Origin: Hymenobacter cavernae | GTDB taxonomy: Bacteria; Bacteroidota; Bacteroidia; Cytophagales; Hymenobacteraceae | NCBI RefSeq assembly: GCF_014641455.1 | Contig: NZ_BMHT01000004.1 | Coordinates: 428,223 to 492,222, forward strand | Direction of reading: 5' to 3' | Length of the DNA stretch: 64,000 bases | Shown here: piece after piece, positions 51,794 through 60,114 of the stretch | Position numbering within the stretch: the first letter of the stretch is position 1 | Layout: each line of letters starts with the position of its first letter | Notes under the pieces: generated by a model | Seen by the model: only the letters and a program-made list of their open reading frames with translations | Databases searched by the model: none | What the model was told of the DNA's origin: nothing | Translations under genes and position numbers: made by a program

Positions 51794-52426
51794 CTAGCGG
51801 CGATGCAATAAAAACCGAGCTAGGTCCAGCGCCGAATCGAGGGAGTTGCGACCTACCAAGTCGAAGCTCAGGGTCACCGCTTTTTCTATGGCGGCATCGG
51901 TGCGCTCGAAGTTCAGGCTATCGTCTTTGGCGAAGAAACCTAGCACAAACAGTATTTGCTGCCAGAACGCTCGCGGATATTGCTCTTGCACCAACGGCCG
52001 ACTCGCCACCTCCTCCGTGCGCCGACCTTCGCGCAGCAGATCTTCGGCAAACACCTCAAAATCCTGACGGAAATCATCGAGCACGCGCGGCGTGAAGCCG
52101 GGCACTTTCGGCATCGAGCGGCGCAGAGACTGCAAGGCGTAGCTGCGGTTCTGCTTTAGAATTTCGAGCAAAGTGAAGTAGAAAGCCAGCAGCCGCTCGC
52201 GCGAGCCGTACTCATTCCACACGGGTTCCAGCGCGGCTCGTTCCCGCGCCTGCCGCCCGAAGTCGGCCCAAATGTCGCGGTCGATGGCGTCGAAAGTGGC
52301 GTAGTAGCGGTAGAACTCAGCCTCCGGAATACCTAGCTTTTGGGTAAGTTTGAAGACTGAAGCCGGCGGCGCGCTTTTGCGCAGCACGTAGTCGAGATAG
52401 GCCTGTTTGATGCGTTCTTTCTCCAT
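51794..52426 (-). CDS. TetR-like transcription regulator
   Basis: A 210-residue helical protein. The N-terminus has a likely helix-turn-helix (SVFKLTQKLGIPEAEFYRYYATFDAID) of TetR type, and the rest is a helical ligand-binding domain. The pairing with an AarF-type kinase on the same strand is often seen in Bacteroidota, so the regulator may control lipid or redox metabolism together with it. The ligand is unknown, and the gene starts at the only ATG that fits. Confidence 0.72.
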   Translation of the reverse strand: MEKERIKQAYLDYVLRKSAPPASVFKLTQKLGIPEAEFYRYYATFDAIDRDIWADFGRQARERAALEPVWNEYGSRERLLAFYFTLLEILKQNRSYALQSLRRSMPKVPGFTPRVLDDFRQDFEVFAEDLLREGRRTEEVASRPLVQEQYPRAFWQQILFVLGFFAKDDSLNFERTDAAIEKAVTLSFDLVGRNSLDSALDLARFLLHRR

Positions 52427-52494
52427 ATTTCTACAACCAACGGACGAGCCGGAAGGTTGCCCTAGCGAGCTGAGTTTGTGCGCAAAACAGCCAC

Positions 52495-52558
52495 GTAGCG
52501 CGGACTTTGTAGTCCGCGCCTAGTTTGTTCATTGCGCGGGCTACAAAGTCCGCGCTAC
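52495..52558. repeat. Inverted repeat, GACTTTGTAGTCCGCGC family, copy 3
   Basis: GTAGCGCGGACTTTGTAGTC at the left, then CGCGC, pairs with GCGCGGGCTACAAAGTCCGC then GCTAC at the right, around a 14-base loop that includes CTAG. Its right end overlaps the photolyase stop codon: the TAG is the start of the GTAGCGCG motif. Confidence 0.85.
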
Positions 52559-53880
52559 ATTCCTGCTTCCTGATAAGCGGCTCGCAACGCGTCGACGGCG
52601 CGTTGGCGCGCAAAGGGATGATCGACGATGGGAGCCGGGTAGGCGGTGGTGCCTAGCTCCGGCACCCATTGCTTGATGTAAGCTAGGTCGGCATCAAATT
52701 TCTCCTGTTGACTTTGCGGGCTGTACACCCGAAACCACGGCGCGGCCACCACGCCGGTGCCAGCCATCCATTGCCAGTTACCCACGTTCTGCGACATGTC
52801 GTAATCGAGCAGCTTGTCGGCAAAATACCGGTCGCCCCAGCGCCAGTCGATGAGCAGATGCTTCACTAAGAAGCCCGCCGCCGCAATCCGAACGCGGTTG
52901 GGCATGTAGCCTGTCTGGTTCAGCTCGCGCATACCGGCATCTACCAGCGGATAGCCGGTGCGCCCGTCGCACCACGCCTGAAACTCCTCCTCGTTGTTGC
53001 GGTACGGCACATTGCGCAGGCGCGGATTGTAGCTCTCCGTCGCCGTATTCGGATAATGCCAGAGCAGCATCATGAAGAAGTCGCGCCACACAAGCTCGGC
53101 CAAGAGCTTAGGGTTCAACTCTTTCGCTTGACGCATAAGCTGGCGCACGCTCAGTGTGCCGAAGCGCAGGTGCACCGAGCGGCGCGTGCTGCTATTCACC
53201 AAGCCCGGCCGGTCGCGGGTTTGGTGGTAGTTGCGCACTAAGTCGTCAGTGGGCAGCTCGGCGGCGGGCACGAACTGTTCGTAGTGCTCGAAGTTCATGC
53301 TTTCCAGCGTCGGCCGGGTGGGCGCATCAGGCAGGAAAGCTAGGTTGCTTTTCTGAAAAAGGTCGGCCGACGGATAAGGCTGTAAGTGTTCGTCGCGCAA
53401 CGCCGCCAACCAGGTGTCGCGGTAGGCGCTGAAGTTTTTGGAAGGCGTGCCGCTTTTGGTCAGAATCTCGTCTTTGGCAAAAATTACCTGGTCTTTGAAG
53501 GCTTTGAACGCGGCGCCGTGCTGCTGGCATAACTCGGCCACCGCCGCATCGCGCACTTTGGCGTAAGGCTCGTAGTCTTCGTTAGTGTACACGGCCGCAA
53601 CTTTGTAGGTGCGGAGAAGCTCGGCAAAGACCTCTAGCGGTCGGCCATAATAAGCCAGGAATGTGCCGCCAGCCTGCTCAGTCTGTCGGGCAAGGCGCTC
53701 TACTTCGTTGTAGATAAACGTCACGCGGGCGTCGCGGCGGCTAGGTAGCTGGTCCAGAATTTCGCGGTCGTAAATGAACAGCGGCACTATTGGGTGGCCT
53801 AATTGCAGTGCAGCCGCCAAGCCCGCATTGTCATGCTGACGTAAGTCGCGCCGGTGCCAGAAGAGGGTGATTTTCGCCAT
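52555..53880 (-). CDS. phr: Deoxyribodipyrimidine photolyase/cryptochrome family
   Basis: A 441-residue flavoprotein that repairs UV pyrimidine dimers. FWHRRDLRQHDNAGL at the N-terminus is the antenna domain; the FAD domain has GLVNSSTRRSVHLRFGTLSVRQ, LAELVWRDFFMMLLWHYPN, TGYPLVDAGMRELNQTGYMPNRVRI and QNVGNWQWMAGTG with the conserved Trp and Asp residues. Class I photolyase is likely. The TAG stop codon is the first bases of an inverted repeat, so the repeat provides the end of the gene. The ATG at 53880 matches the family start. Confidence 0.93.
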   Translation of the reverse strand: MAKITLFWHRRDLRQHDNAGLAAALQLGHPIVPLFIYDREILDQLPSRRDARVTFIYNEVERLARQTEQAGGTFLAYYGRPLEVFAELLRTYKVAAVYTNEDYEPYAKVRDAAVAELCQQHGAAFKAFKDQVIFAKDEILTKSGTPSKNFSAYRDTWLAALRDEHLQPYPSADLFQKSNLAFLPDAPTRPTLESMNFEHYEQFVPAAELPTDDLVRNYHQTRDRPGLVNSSTRRSVHLRFGTLSVRQLMRQAKELNPKLLAELVWRDFFMMLLWHYPNTATESYNPRLRNVPYRNNEEEFQAWCDGRTGYPLVDAGMRELNQTGYMPNRVRIAAAGFLVKHLLIDWRWGDRYFADKLLDYDMSQNVGNWQWMAGTGVVAAPWFRVYSPQSQQEKFDADLAYIKQWVPELGTTAYPAPIVDHPFARQRAVDALRAAYQEAGM

Positions 53881-53902
53881 AATGCTAAGAGGATAAGGTA
53901 AG

Positions 53903-53997
53903 AGCATGACTGTCATTCCGAGCTAAGCGAGGAATCTGAGTTACTGACCTAGGTTTTAACTCAGATTCCTCGCTTAGCTCGGAATGACAGTCATGCT
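53903..53997. repeat. Inverted repeat, GTCATTCCGA family, copy 2
   Basis: The arm AGCATGACTGTCATTCCGAG, with continuation CTAAGCGAGGAATCTGAGTT, pairs with the matching right arm ending GACAGTCATGCT, about 40 bp and nearly perfect. The loop holds ACCTAGGT. Its right end touches the stop codon of the SDR gene, and the photolyase start lies 22 bases from its left end. Confidence 0.9.
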
Positions 53998-54712
53998 ACT
54001 TCAGGCGCGACATGCCACCATCAACCGGCAGAATCTGACCCGTGATAAACGAGCTGTGTGCGGAAAGCAAAAACGAGGCGGCATAAGCTAGGTCCTGCGG
54101 CTGACCGATGCGCTGCAACGGATGGCGCTTGGCACCGGCTTCGACTTTTTCAGGCGTGTTGAGCAGAGAAGCGGCCAACGGCGTGTCGGTGAGGGACGGC
54201 GCCACGGCATTCACCCGAATGTTGCTGGCTGCGTACTCCGCTGCCAAAGCGCGAGTCAGTCCTTCCACGGCGCCTTTGGCAGTAGCAATGCTTGTATGAA
54301 AGCTCATGCCAGTGCCGGCCGCCACGGTGCTGAATAATACCACCGAAGCGCCATTCGCTTTCTTTAACCGCTTCATTAGCAGTTGCAATACTTGCACCGC
54401 GCCCAGCACGTTCAGCTCAAAGTCAGACCGGAAATCATCCAGTGGAATCCGCTCGAAAGGGCGTAGCTTGATGCTGCCGGGGCAGTACACCACGCCATGC
54501 AGCACCTCTGGCAGCGCATCAAACACAGTAGGTGCCAGCGGCTGCGTGACGTCTAGCTCCAGGTGCGTCGTCTGGAGTTCGGCCAGCTCCGGCGAGAGGT
54601 GGCGCGAGGCCGTAAAGAGGCGGTAGCCAATCTGATGCAGCAGTTGGGCAGTGGCCAGCCCAATGCCGGAAGAAGCCCCGATGACGAGGATGTTTTGATT
54701 GGCAAAATCCAT
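53996..54712 (-). CDS. SDR-type oxidoreductase without the usual catalytic tyrosine
   Basis: A 238-residue short-chain dehydrogenase/reductase fold. The nucleotide motif ILVIGASSGIG is complete, as are the NNAG-position segment VVYCPGSI and the Ser in VVLFSTVAAG. The YxxxK position reads IATAK (GMSFHTSIATAKGAVEGLTRAL), so the catalytic Tyr is absent and Ile takes its place, while the Lys remains. The protein may therefore be inactive as a classical reductase or use another residue. The ATG at 54712 gives the normal start. Substrate unknown. Confidence 0.82.
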   Translation of the reverse strand: MDFANQNILVIGASSGIGLATAQLLHQIGYRLFTASRHLSPELAELQTTHLELDVTQPLAPTVFDALPEVLHGVVYCPGSIKLRPFERIPLDDFRSDFELNVLGAVQVLQLLMKRLKKANGASVVLFSTVAAGTGMSFHTSIATAKGAVEGLTRALAAEYAASNIRVNAVAPSLTDTPLAASLLNTPEKVEAGAKRHPLQRIGQPQDLAYAASFLLSAHSSFITGQILPVDGGMSRLK

Positions 54713-55013
54713 AGGATGAGTGCAGTAGCGTGGTATGCCTCTACAACTCAACTATTCTGTGAAGGTTTATGGATTATGTCCAAGAAAGAGTTGCCAAGGC
54801 TACTTCTTTCAAACTGTAAGTTACTGAAGTGAAAGCTGCGCTAAATTTTTCTGTTTCCTTATTTTCTTGAGCTTTTAGATTCAACTACGCTTCTTTTTTG
54901 CGAAATCCTTAACAAAAAAGACGATTTTCTAGGAGAATGTTGCTTAAAGTTGGTCGCTTTGGCGGGCTTTAGTAGCTTACGCCGCAACTGAAGTTTTCTG
55001 CCAAAATCCCTCT
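54713..55013. other. Divergent intergenic region before pyruvate carboxylase
   Basis: AT-rich from about 54770 to 54930, with several T-runs. It should contain the promoters of the SDR gene and pyruvate carboxylase. No TAnnTTTG box with correct spacing and no gene was identified. Confidence 0.4.
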
Positions 55014-58000
55014 ATGAACATTCGCAAATTGCTGGTCGCCAACCGCGGCGAAATTGCCATTCGCGTACTACGCGCCGCGAGCGAGCTAGGTATCGCCACG
55101 GTGGCCGTGTACACCTACGAGGACCGTTATTCCCTGCACCGCTACAAAGCCGATGAAGCCTACCAAATCGGCCGCGACGAGGAGCCGCTGAAACCTTACT
55201 TGGATATTGAGGAGCTTCTGCGGACGGCCAAGGAAAATGGCGTCAATGCGATTCACCCCGGCTACGGTTTTCTGAGCGAAAATGCCACGTTTGCCCGGCG
55301 CTGCGCCGAAGAAGGCATTGTGTTCGTGGGACCTAGGCCAGAAGTGATGGAGGCGCTCGGCGACAAAGTAGCCGCCAAGCGCGTAGCCGTGGAGTGCGAA
55401 GTGCCCATTATTGAGAGCAGCACCCAGGATCTGACCAGCTTTGAAATTGCTCAGGAAGAAGCTCATAAGATCGGTTATCCGATAATGCTGAAGGCGGCGG
55501 CGGGCGGTGGCGGCCGTGGCATGCGCGTGATTCGCGACGATGAGCAGCTGGAGAAAGGCTTCTTCGAGGCCCGCAACGAAGCCAAAAAAGCCTTCGGCGA
55601 CGACACGGTGTTCCTGGAGAAGTTCGTGGAGAAGCCTAAACACATTGAGGTGCAATTAGTTGCCGATAGCTACGGCAACATCGTGCACCTCTACGAGCGT
55701 GACTGCTCGGTGCAACGGCGTTTTCAGAAGGTAGTGGAAGTGGCGCCCGCCATCAACCTGCCCGACCACCTGCGCGAAAAGCTGTACGAGTACGCGCTGA
55801 AGCTAGGTAAGGCGGTGAACTACAACAACGTAGGTACAGTCGAGTTTCTAGTGAATCCTGAGGAAGACCGTATCTACTTCATCGAGGTGAACCCGCGCAT
55901 TCAGGTTGAGCACACGGTCACGGAGATGATTACGGGCGTTGACCTGATCAAAACCCAGATCTACATCGCCGACGGCGGTAGGCTGACCGACCCCGAAATC
56001 AACCTAGGTCCGGACGTGAAGCCGCCGAAAATCGGGGTTGCCATTCAATGCCGCATCACCACGGAAAACCCCGAGGAAGACTTCAAGCCCGACTACGGCA
56101 CCATCATCGCCTACCGTTCGGCAGGCGGTTTCGGGATTCGACTGGATCAAGGTTCTGTATATCAGGGAGCTAAGATCCTGCCTTTCTTCGACTCGCTGCT
56201 GGTGAAGGTGTCGGCGCAGGCGCGGACGCTGGCAAATGCGGCCTCGCGGATGAGCCGCACGCTCGACGAATTTCGGATTCGGGGAGTGCACACCAATATT
56301 CAGTTCCTGCAAAACATCATCTCGCACCCCGAGTTCGTGAGCGGTCAGGCCAACGTGGACTTCATCAAGGACCACGCGGAGCTGTTCAAGTTCAAGGTGC
56401 GGCAGGACCGGGGCTCGAAGGTGCTAGGTTTCATCAGCGACATCGTGGTAAACGGCAACCCCGACGTGAAGGGCCTGGTGGACCCGAACCGGGAGTTTCG
56501 CCGCGCTATTCGGCCCGACTACGACCCGGTGGCGCCTTACACGCCCGGCACCAAAGACAAACTGACCGAGCTAGGTCCGGAGGAGTTTTCGAAGTGGCTG
56601 CGCAACGAACCGCTGATTCACTACACCGATACGACGCTGCGCGACGCGCACCAAAGCCTACTTGCGACCCGCATGCGCACCTTCGACATGATGAAGGTGG
56701 CGGAGCGCTACGCCAAAATGCACCCCCAAACCTTCTCGATGGAAGTGTGGGGCGGCGCGACCTTCGACGTAGCCTTACGCTTTCTGCACGAAGATCCGTG
56801 GGAACGGCTGGCCAAGCTGCGCGCCGCCGTGCCAAACATTCTGCTGCAAATGCTCATCCGCGGGGCCAACGGTGTGGGCTACAAGGCGTACCCGGATAAC
56901 CTGATCGAGCGGTTTGTGGAGCAGGCTTCGGAGACCGGTATCGACGTGTTCCGCATTTTCGATTCGCTGAACTGGATGAAGGGCATGGAGTCCTGCATCG
57001 GTTTCGTGCGCAACAAAACCAAGGGCTTGGCCGAAGCCAGCATCTGCTACACCGGCGACATTCTCGACCCTAGCCGCTCCAAATACAGCCTCGACTATTA
57101 CCTGCGGCTAGCCAAGCAGATCGAAGATGCTGGTGCACATATCCTGTGTATCAAGGACATGGCAGGTTTGCTGAAGCCCTACGCAGCTGGCGAGCTGATT
57201 TCTGGTCTGCTCGATACAGTAAAGATTCCGATTCACCTGCACACCCACGATACGTCGTCGTTGCAGGCGGCCACGTATCTGAAAGCAGCGGAAGCGGGCG
57301 TCAATGTCATCGACGTGGCCCTAAGTTCGATGTCGGGGCTGACGTCGCAGCCGAACTTCAACTCCGTGGTGGAGATGTTCCGCCACACGCCGCGCCACCG
57401 CGAGTTCAACCAGGAGAGCCTGAACCAGTTCTCGAATTACTGGGAAACGGTGCGCGAGTATTACTATCCATTTGAATCGGGTTTGAAAGCGGGCACTTCG
57501 GAAGTGTTCCAGCACGAAATTCCGGGCGGGCAATACTCCAACCTGCGTCCGCAAGCCGTGGCCCTAGGTCTAGGCGACCGGTTTGAGGAAGTGAAGAAAA
57601 CCTTCACCGACGTCAACTTCCTTTTCGGCGATATCATTAAGGTAACGCCTTCCTCGAAAGTGGTGGGCGACATGGCGTTGTATCTGGTTACCAACAATCT
57701 AACTACGCAGGATGTGTTGGAGCGGGGCGAGTCGCTGAACTTCCCGGAGTCGGTAGTGAGCCTGTTCCGCGGCGACATTGGGCAGCCCGAAGGCGGCTGG
57801 CCCACCGAGGTGCAGCACGTGATCCTGAAAGGCGAGCAGCCCTTCACCGACAAACCCAACGAGCACCTGGCCCCCATTGACTTCGACGCCGAGTGGACGA
57901 CGTTCCGGGAGAAGTTCGGAGAGGGCGGCAAGTTCACCGATCTGCTTTCTTACCTGCTGTATCCCAAAGTGTTCGAGCAATATTGGGCGCACGTACAGGA

Positions 58001-58460
58001 GTTCGGCGACGTGTCGCCGGTGCCGACGCGGGTGTTCTTCTACGGCTTACAGCCGGGGCAGGAAACCATCATCGACATTGCCCGCGGCAAATCCATCATC
58101 ATCAAGCTGCGCTCAATCGGCGAGGTAAATGACGACGGCTGCCGCACGCTGTTCTTCTCCTTCAACGGCCAGACCCGCAACCTCGACGTGCGCGATAAGT
58201 CGGTGGAAGTGAAGACGGTGCGCAACCCCAAAGTCGACAAGAACAACACGCGGCAGGTGGGCGCTCCGTTGCAGGGCATGCTCTCGAAGGTGCTGGTCGA
58301 GCCGGGGCAGGAGGTGAAACGCAACGCGCCGCTCTTCATCATTGAGGCCATGAAGATGGAAACCACCATCACGGCCGCCGACGACGCCAAAGTTGCCGCC
58401 GTGCAGCTTAGCGAAGGCACGCTGGTGCATGCCGACGACCTAGTGCTGACGCTAAGCTAG
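55014..58460 (+). CDS. pyc: Pyruvate carboxylase
   Basis: A 1148-residue biotin enzyme that makes oxaloacetate from pyruvate and bicarbonate. Residues 1-450 are the biotin carboxylase domain (LLVANRGEIAIRVLRAA, MLKAAAGGGGRGMR, FIEVNPRIQVEHTVTE). The carboxyltransferase barrel begins near 535 with DTTLRDAHQSLLATRMRT, containing the pyruvate and metal site, then the PYC/OADA domain. The biotin-carrier domain is at the end with EAMKMETT; the biotin Lys is K1114. Full length for the single-chain form. A Rho-independent terminator follows. Confidence 0.98.
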   Translation: MNIRKLLVANRGEIAIRVLRAASELGIATVAVYTYEDRYSLHRYKADEAYQIGRDEEPLKPYLDIEELLRTAKENGVNAIHPGYGFLSENATFARRCAEEGIVFVGPRPEVMEALGDKVAAKRVAVECEVPIIESSTQDLTSFEIAQEEAHKIGYPIMLKAAAGGGGRGMRVIRDDEQLEKGFFEARNEAKKAFGDDTVFLEKFVEKPKHIEVQLVADSYGNIVHLYERDCSVQRRFQKVVEVAPAINLPDHLREKLYEYALKLGKAVNYNNVGTVEFLVNPEEDRIYFIEVNPRIQVEHTVTEMITGVDLIKTQIYIADGGRLTDPEINLGPDVKPPKIGVAIQCRITTENPEEDFKPDYGTIIAYRSAGGFGIRLDQGSVYQGAKILPFFDSLLVKVSAQARTLANAASRMSRTLDEFRIRGVHTNIQFLQNIISHPEFVSGQANVDFIKDHAELFKFKVRQDRGSKVLGFISDIVVNGNPDVKGLVDPNREFRRAIRPDYDPVAPYTPGTKDKLTELGPEEFSKWLRNEPLIHYTDTTLRDAHQSLLATRMRTFDMMKVAERYAKMHPQTFSMEVWGGATFDVALRFLHEDPWERLAKLRAAVPNILLQMLIRGANGVGYKAYPDNLIERFVEQASETGIDVFRIFDSLNWMKGMESCIGFVRNKTKGLAEASICYTGDILDPSRSKYSLDYYLRLAKQIEDAGAHILCIKDMAGLLKPYAAGELISGLLDTVKIPIHLHTHDTSSLQAATYLKAAEAGVNVIDVALSSMSGLTSQPNFNSVVEMFRHTPRHREFNQESLNQFSNYWETVREYYYPFESGLKAGTSEVFQHEIPGGQYSNLRPQAVALGLGDRFEEVKKTFTDVNFLFGDIIKVTPSSKVVGDMALYLVTNNLTTQDVLERGESLNFPESVVSLFRGDIGQPEGGWPTEVQHVILKGEQPFTDKPNEHLAPIDFDAEWTTFREKFGEGGKFTDLLSYLLYPKVFEQYWAHVQEFGDVSPVPTRVFFYGLQPGQETIIDIARGKSIIIKLRSIGEVNDDGCRTLFFSFNGQTRNLDVRDKSVEVKTVRNPKVDKNNTRQVGAPLQGMLSKVLVEPGQEVKRNAPLFIIEAMKMETTITAADDAKVAAVQLSEGTLVHADDLVLTLS

Positions 58461-58483
58461 GTTAGTAGTATTAGCTCAACTGT

Positions 58484-58525
58484 AACACGGAGGGGTTCGG
58501 TTGCAAAATCGAACCCTTCCGTGTT
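58484..58525 (+). terminator. Rho-independent terminator after pyruvate carboxylase
   Basis: AACACGGAGGGGTTCG pairs with CGAACCCTTCCGTGTT around a 10-base loop, followed by CTTATTATTTTG. Confidence 0.82.
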
Positions 58526-58570
58526 CTTATTATTTTGTATAATAGCCGGAAATGCATGACTTATAGTGAT

Positions 58571-59311
58571 ATGAAAATACCTTCTATTCTGGCGACGACG
58601 CTGCTATTAACCTCGGAAGTGGTTGTAGGTCAAACTCCTACTGCTGTGACGAGTCCGGACCCGCAGACCAATAATATGCAGGACCCGGCGAAGATTCAGC
58701 AGTATACGCGGAGCCTGGAGGCGATGCGCGCGGACAACCCTTATAAAGGCGTGAGCGGGTCGCCGTATCTGGTGACGAGGTGGCTCCCGGCCACTATCAC
58801 GACCCGCACCAAGGCCGTGATGCAGGCGGTGCCGTTGAAGTACGATGTGCTTGAGCAACACCTACTTACCCGCGACCCGCAGAAAGGGGATTCTATGCAG
58901 CTGAATGATGACTTTGTCGTCAGCTTTGTGTTGACCGATCCGAACCGGCCGCAGCAGAAGCGGGAGTTTCGGCGCTTTCTGGAGGCGCCGGTGCCTGCCC
59001 AGACGCGGGAGTTTGTGGAGGTGCTGCACCAGGGCAAATACACGCTGCTGAAGCAGTACGGGAAGGAAGTGCAGCGAGTTGGCTACAAAGATGCCGCTAA
59101 CTTCGACGACCGCCCCACCGCGATAGACGATAAAGTTACCTATTACCTGGCGCGGGCAAATGGTCCGGCGATGCCTATCAAGCTGAAGCTAAAAGCCTTG
59201 CAGTCAGCCGCGCCCGACCTAGCTTCCGCCCTGAAAGAAGCCAGCGGCAAGCAGGCCATTGCTACGGAAGATGAAGTAATTGTGCTGCTGCAAGCCGTGG
59301 ATAAACCATAA
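58571..59311 (+). CDS. Secreted protein of unknown family, paralog 1
   Basis: A 246-residue protein with a short signal peptide (MKIPSILATTLLLTSEVVVG). The core GSPYLVTRWLPATITTRTKA, LKYDVLEQHLLTRDPQKGD, FRRFLEAPVPAQTREFVEVLHQGKYTLL and LKALQSAAPDLASALKEAS is shared with the next gene, so they are a tandem pair. The middle looks like a beta-rich periplasmic domain (about 40-190) followed by a helical tail. I do not recognise a family. The ATG at 58571 gives the signal peptide; further upstream starts add nothing convincing. Confidence 0.8.
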   Translation: MKIPSILATTLLLTSEVVVGQTPTAVTSPDPQTNNMQDPAKIQQYTRSLEAMRADNPYKGVSGSPYLVTRWLPATITTRTKAVMQAVPLKYDVLEQHLLTRDPQKGDSMQLNDDFVVSFVLTDPNRPQQKREFRRFLEAPVPAQTREFVEVLHQGKYTLLKQYGKEVQRVGYKDAANFDDRPTAIDDKVTYYLARANGPAMPIKLKLKALQSAAPDLASALKEASGKQAIATEDEVIVLLQAVDKP

Positions 59312-59381
59312 GGCCCATGCTAAACAGAGAGCTAGCTTACTACTCACCTAACTATTCAACTTTGTTGCCCACGATCAACTT

Positions 59382-60095
59382 ATGAAGCAAGCAGTACTAG
59401 TTCTTGCAGGGTTACTCGTCACGAAAATCGCTAGTTGTCAGAATAATAACCTGACCAATCCAGTCAACATTCAGGAGAATATAAATTCCATTGTGAAGGG
59501 CTCAGCGGCCATGACGATGGACAACCGCTATGCCGGCGTGACGGGGACGCCTTACCTGGTGCCGCGCTGGCTCTCGGCGGACATCACCACGCGGCAGAAA
59601 AAAGTGGTAGCAGCGTTGCCCCTGAAATACGATGTGCTTCAGCAGCAGCTCCTGATGCGGGACCCGCAGAAGGGCGATTCGCTGCTGCTGGACGAGAATC
59701 TGGTGACGAGCTTCGTGCTAAGCGACCCGAGTCGGATGCACGATAAACGACAGTTTCGGCGCTTCCTGGAGGCACCCAATCCGGCGCAGTCGCGCGAGTT
59801 CGTGGAGGTGCTGCACCAAGGCAAGTACGCGCTGCTGAAGCAGTACAACAAGACGCTGGACAAGGCCAACTACAAAGGCGCCTATAGCGTTGACCAGCGC
59901 TCCGACGAAATACAGGACAAAATCACCTACTATCTGGCGCGCTCAGCTGGTCCCGCGGTGCCGGTAAAGCTGAATCTGAAAGCCTTGCAGGCTGCCGCTC
60001 CGGACCTAGCCTCCGCCTTGAAAGAGGAGGGCAGCAAGCGGCCCGCGAAGACGGAAGACGATGTAGTGGCCTTGCTCGGGGCAGTGGATAAGTAG
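59382..60095 (+). CDS. Secreted protein of unknown family, paralog 2
   Basis: A 237-residue protein, homologous along its whole length to the preceding gene: GTPYLVPRWLSADITTRQKK, LKYDVLQQQLLMRDPQKGD, FRRFLEAPNPAQSREFVEVLHQGKYALLKQY and APDLASALKEEGSK line up closely. It starts with a signal segment (MKQAVLVLAGLLVTKIASCQ) that has a Cys near the cleavage site, so it may be a lipoprotein, unlike paralog 1. It lies about 70 bases downstream on the same strand. The peptidase gene starts 19 bases further on, which suggests one transcription unit. Confidence 0.8.
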   Translation: MKQAVLVLAGLLVTKIASCQNNNLTNPVNIQENINSIVKGSAAMTMDNRYAGVTGTPYLVPRWLSADITTRQKKVVAALPLKYDVLQQQLLMRDPQKGDSLLLDENLVTSFVLSDPSRMHDKRQFRRFLEAPNPAQSREFVEVLHQGKYALLKQYNKTLDKANYKGAYSVDQRSDEIQDKITYYLARSAGPAVPVKLNLKALQAAAPDLASALKEEGSKRPAKTEDDVVALLGAVDK

Positions 60096-60114
60096 TAAGG
60101 TCTTACTTTAGAGC

